Below are positions 6,426 to 6,842 of a stretch of DNA of 6,842 bases, piece by piece. Within the stretch, counting starts at the first letter, position 1. Every line of letters starts with the position of its first letter. The position numbers and the translations under genes are program-made. This stretch comes from Anaerolineae bacterium (GTDB lineage Bacteria > Chloroflexota > Anaerolineae > B4-G1 > SLSP01), in assembly GCA_018055515.1 (NCBI GenBank), contig JAGPHL010000141.1, positions 1 to 6,842 on the forward strand. The letters run 5' to 3'. The notes under the pieces were generated by a model that was given only the letters and a program-made list of their open reading frames with translations, was not told where the DNA came from and made no database searches.

Positions 6426-6474
6426 TGAGATACGAGTTGTGAGGCGTGAGTTGCGAGGCGCGAGGCGCGAGTTG
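6426..6474 (+). repeat. Heptad tandem repeat, seven degenerate units (YGAGNNN)
   Basis: Seven consecutive 7-base units run in strict register. Each fits YGAGNNN, and the last three bases are mostly TTG or GCG; CGAGGCG occurs twice in a row and CGAGTTG twice. It lies in the spacer between the murE-like and glycosyltransferase genes and is probably non-coding. It may be a slippage-born simple repeat or part of a dispersed family. Confidence 0.75.
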
Positions 6475-6493
6475 TGATCGAAGGCTGCAACAG

Positions 6494-6521
6494 CTCTCTA
6501 CTCACGGCTCACTGCTCTCTA
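6494..6521 (-). repeat. Second heptad block, opposite orientation, four units
   Basis: Four consecutive 7-base units on the plus strand all begin with CTC; CTCTCTA is both the first and the last. Read on the minus strand, the units again follow the [AT]GAGNNN pattern of the first block. The two blocks therefore face each other across 19 bases (6475-6493), which contain a small palindrome (GCTG, CAA, CAGC). Only the GAG/CTC triplets would pair between the blocks, so a stable long hairpin is doubtful. Confidence 0.55.
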
Positions 6522-6524
6522 TTT

Positions 6525-6842
6525 TCAGAGGGACGCGGTGGGCAACGTCGCCAGGAAATCGCCGTGCAGCGCCCGGCGCAACGCTTCGCGGTCGTCCCAG
6601 GGATACTCGATCTCCCCGAAGCACATGCTCTGTTCGTGCCCCTTGCCGCACGCCATGACAAGGTCGCCGGGACGCGCCAGCGAGACGGCGTGAAGGAGGG
6701 CCTTGCCGCGATCCGGAACGCGGTAGAAATCACGTCCCTCCACCTTACCGGCAGCTTCGAGGGCGCGGGCCGTCTCCGCCATGATCGCGTCGAGCGCTTC
6801 GGTGCGGGGATCCTCCGCCGTGATGACGGTGATGTCAGCCCC
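6525..6842 (-). CDS. murE: MurE-like Mur ligase, C-terminal fragment (UDP-MurNAc-tripeptide synthetase)
   Basis: The reading frame is open to the right edge, so the 5' part and start lie outside the window; 105 C-terminal residues are visible. MurE adds the third amino acid (diaminopimelate, lysine or ornithine) to UDP-MurNAc-L-Ala-D-Glu with ATP in the cytoplasm. The fragment shows the domain-3 signature: a TAEDPRTE segment (residues 8-15 of the fragment), equivalent to the DNPR loop that contacts the incoming amino acid, then a DR-plus-hydrophobic helix, and GKGHE at 66-70. The arginine of the loop is kept but the first residues are ED rather than DN, so the amino acid used cannot be told. 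The ATG at 6782 is internal: clear MurE homology continues upstream of it. The stop is followed by the heptad-repeat spacer and a glycosyltransferase gene on the same strand. Confidence 0.87.
   Translation of the reverse strand, partial: GADITVITAEDPRTEALDAIMAETARALEAAGKVEGRDFYRVPDRGKALLHAVSLARPGDLVMACGKGHEQSMCFGEIEYPWDDREALRRALHGDFLATLPTASL

Noticed and set aside
5821..6477. A 218-codon plus-strand frame opposite the glycosyltransferase gene and running into the heptad repeats
   Set aside because: The opposite strand has clear GT4 motifs and a ribosome site. The repeat-encoded Arg/Glu-rich tail is an artefact of the heptads.
6426..6521. CRISPR array or riboswitch in the murE-glycosyltransferase spacer
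   Set aside because: The repeat unit is seven bases with no unique spacers, and no known riboswitch core was recognised.

Overview
The window is GC-rich bacterial chromosome (about 60% G+C by eye). It holds four complete protein genes, one partial protein gene at the right edge and two tRNA genes. No phage, insertion sequence, CRISPR array or integrase was seen. A Chloroflexota (Anaerolineae-like) source fits the gene styles: an enzyme fused to a receiver domain, a sensorless receiver-kinase, TolB-type propellers with Thr/Pro linkers, and heptad repeats between genes. This assignment is inference, because no marker gene settles it.

Layout, left to right. A plus-strand pair comes first. A threonine-synthase-like PLP enzyme carries a complete CheY-like receiver domain at its C-terminus (118-1842, true start probably 136). 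It is followed after 41 bases by a cytoplasmic receiver-histidine kinase (1884-3143). Next is a compact RNA island (3144-3466): a candidate promoter, tRNA-His(GTG) with encoded G-1, C73 and CCA, an intrinsic-terminator hairpin, tRNA-Arg(TCG) without encoded CCA, and a second terminator. A strong-looking promoter follows, whose predicted start point falls on the ATG of the next gene. That gene (3467-5308) encodes a membrane-anchored extracytoplasmic protein with a TolB-like beta-propeller and an M15 (VanX/VanY-like) zinc peptidase domain.

The right part is on the minus strand and converges on the peptidase gene with only 8 bases between them. In transcription order it holds the 3' end of a MurE-like Mur ligase gene (6525 to the window edge), a spacer with heptad repeats in both orientations (6426-6521), and a GT4 glycosyltransferase gene (5317-6411).

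How the parts may work together. The left pair suggests amino-acid metabolism placed under direct phosphorelay control, with the kinase as the natural partner of the receiver on the enzyme. The right half is themed on the cell envelope: peptidoglycan precursor ligase, sugar transferase, and a wall-facing peptidase on the opposite strand. The most novel candidate is the PLP enzyme-receiver fusion next to its kinase; second are the propeller-M15 fusion and the heptad-repeat spacer.
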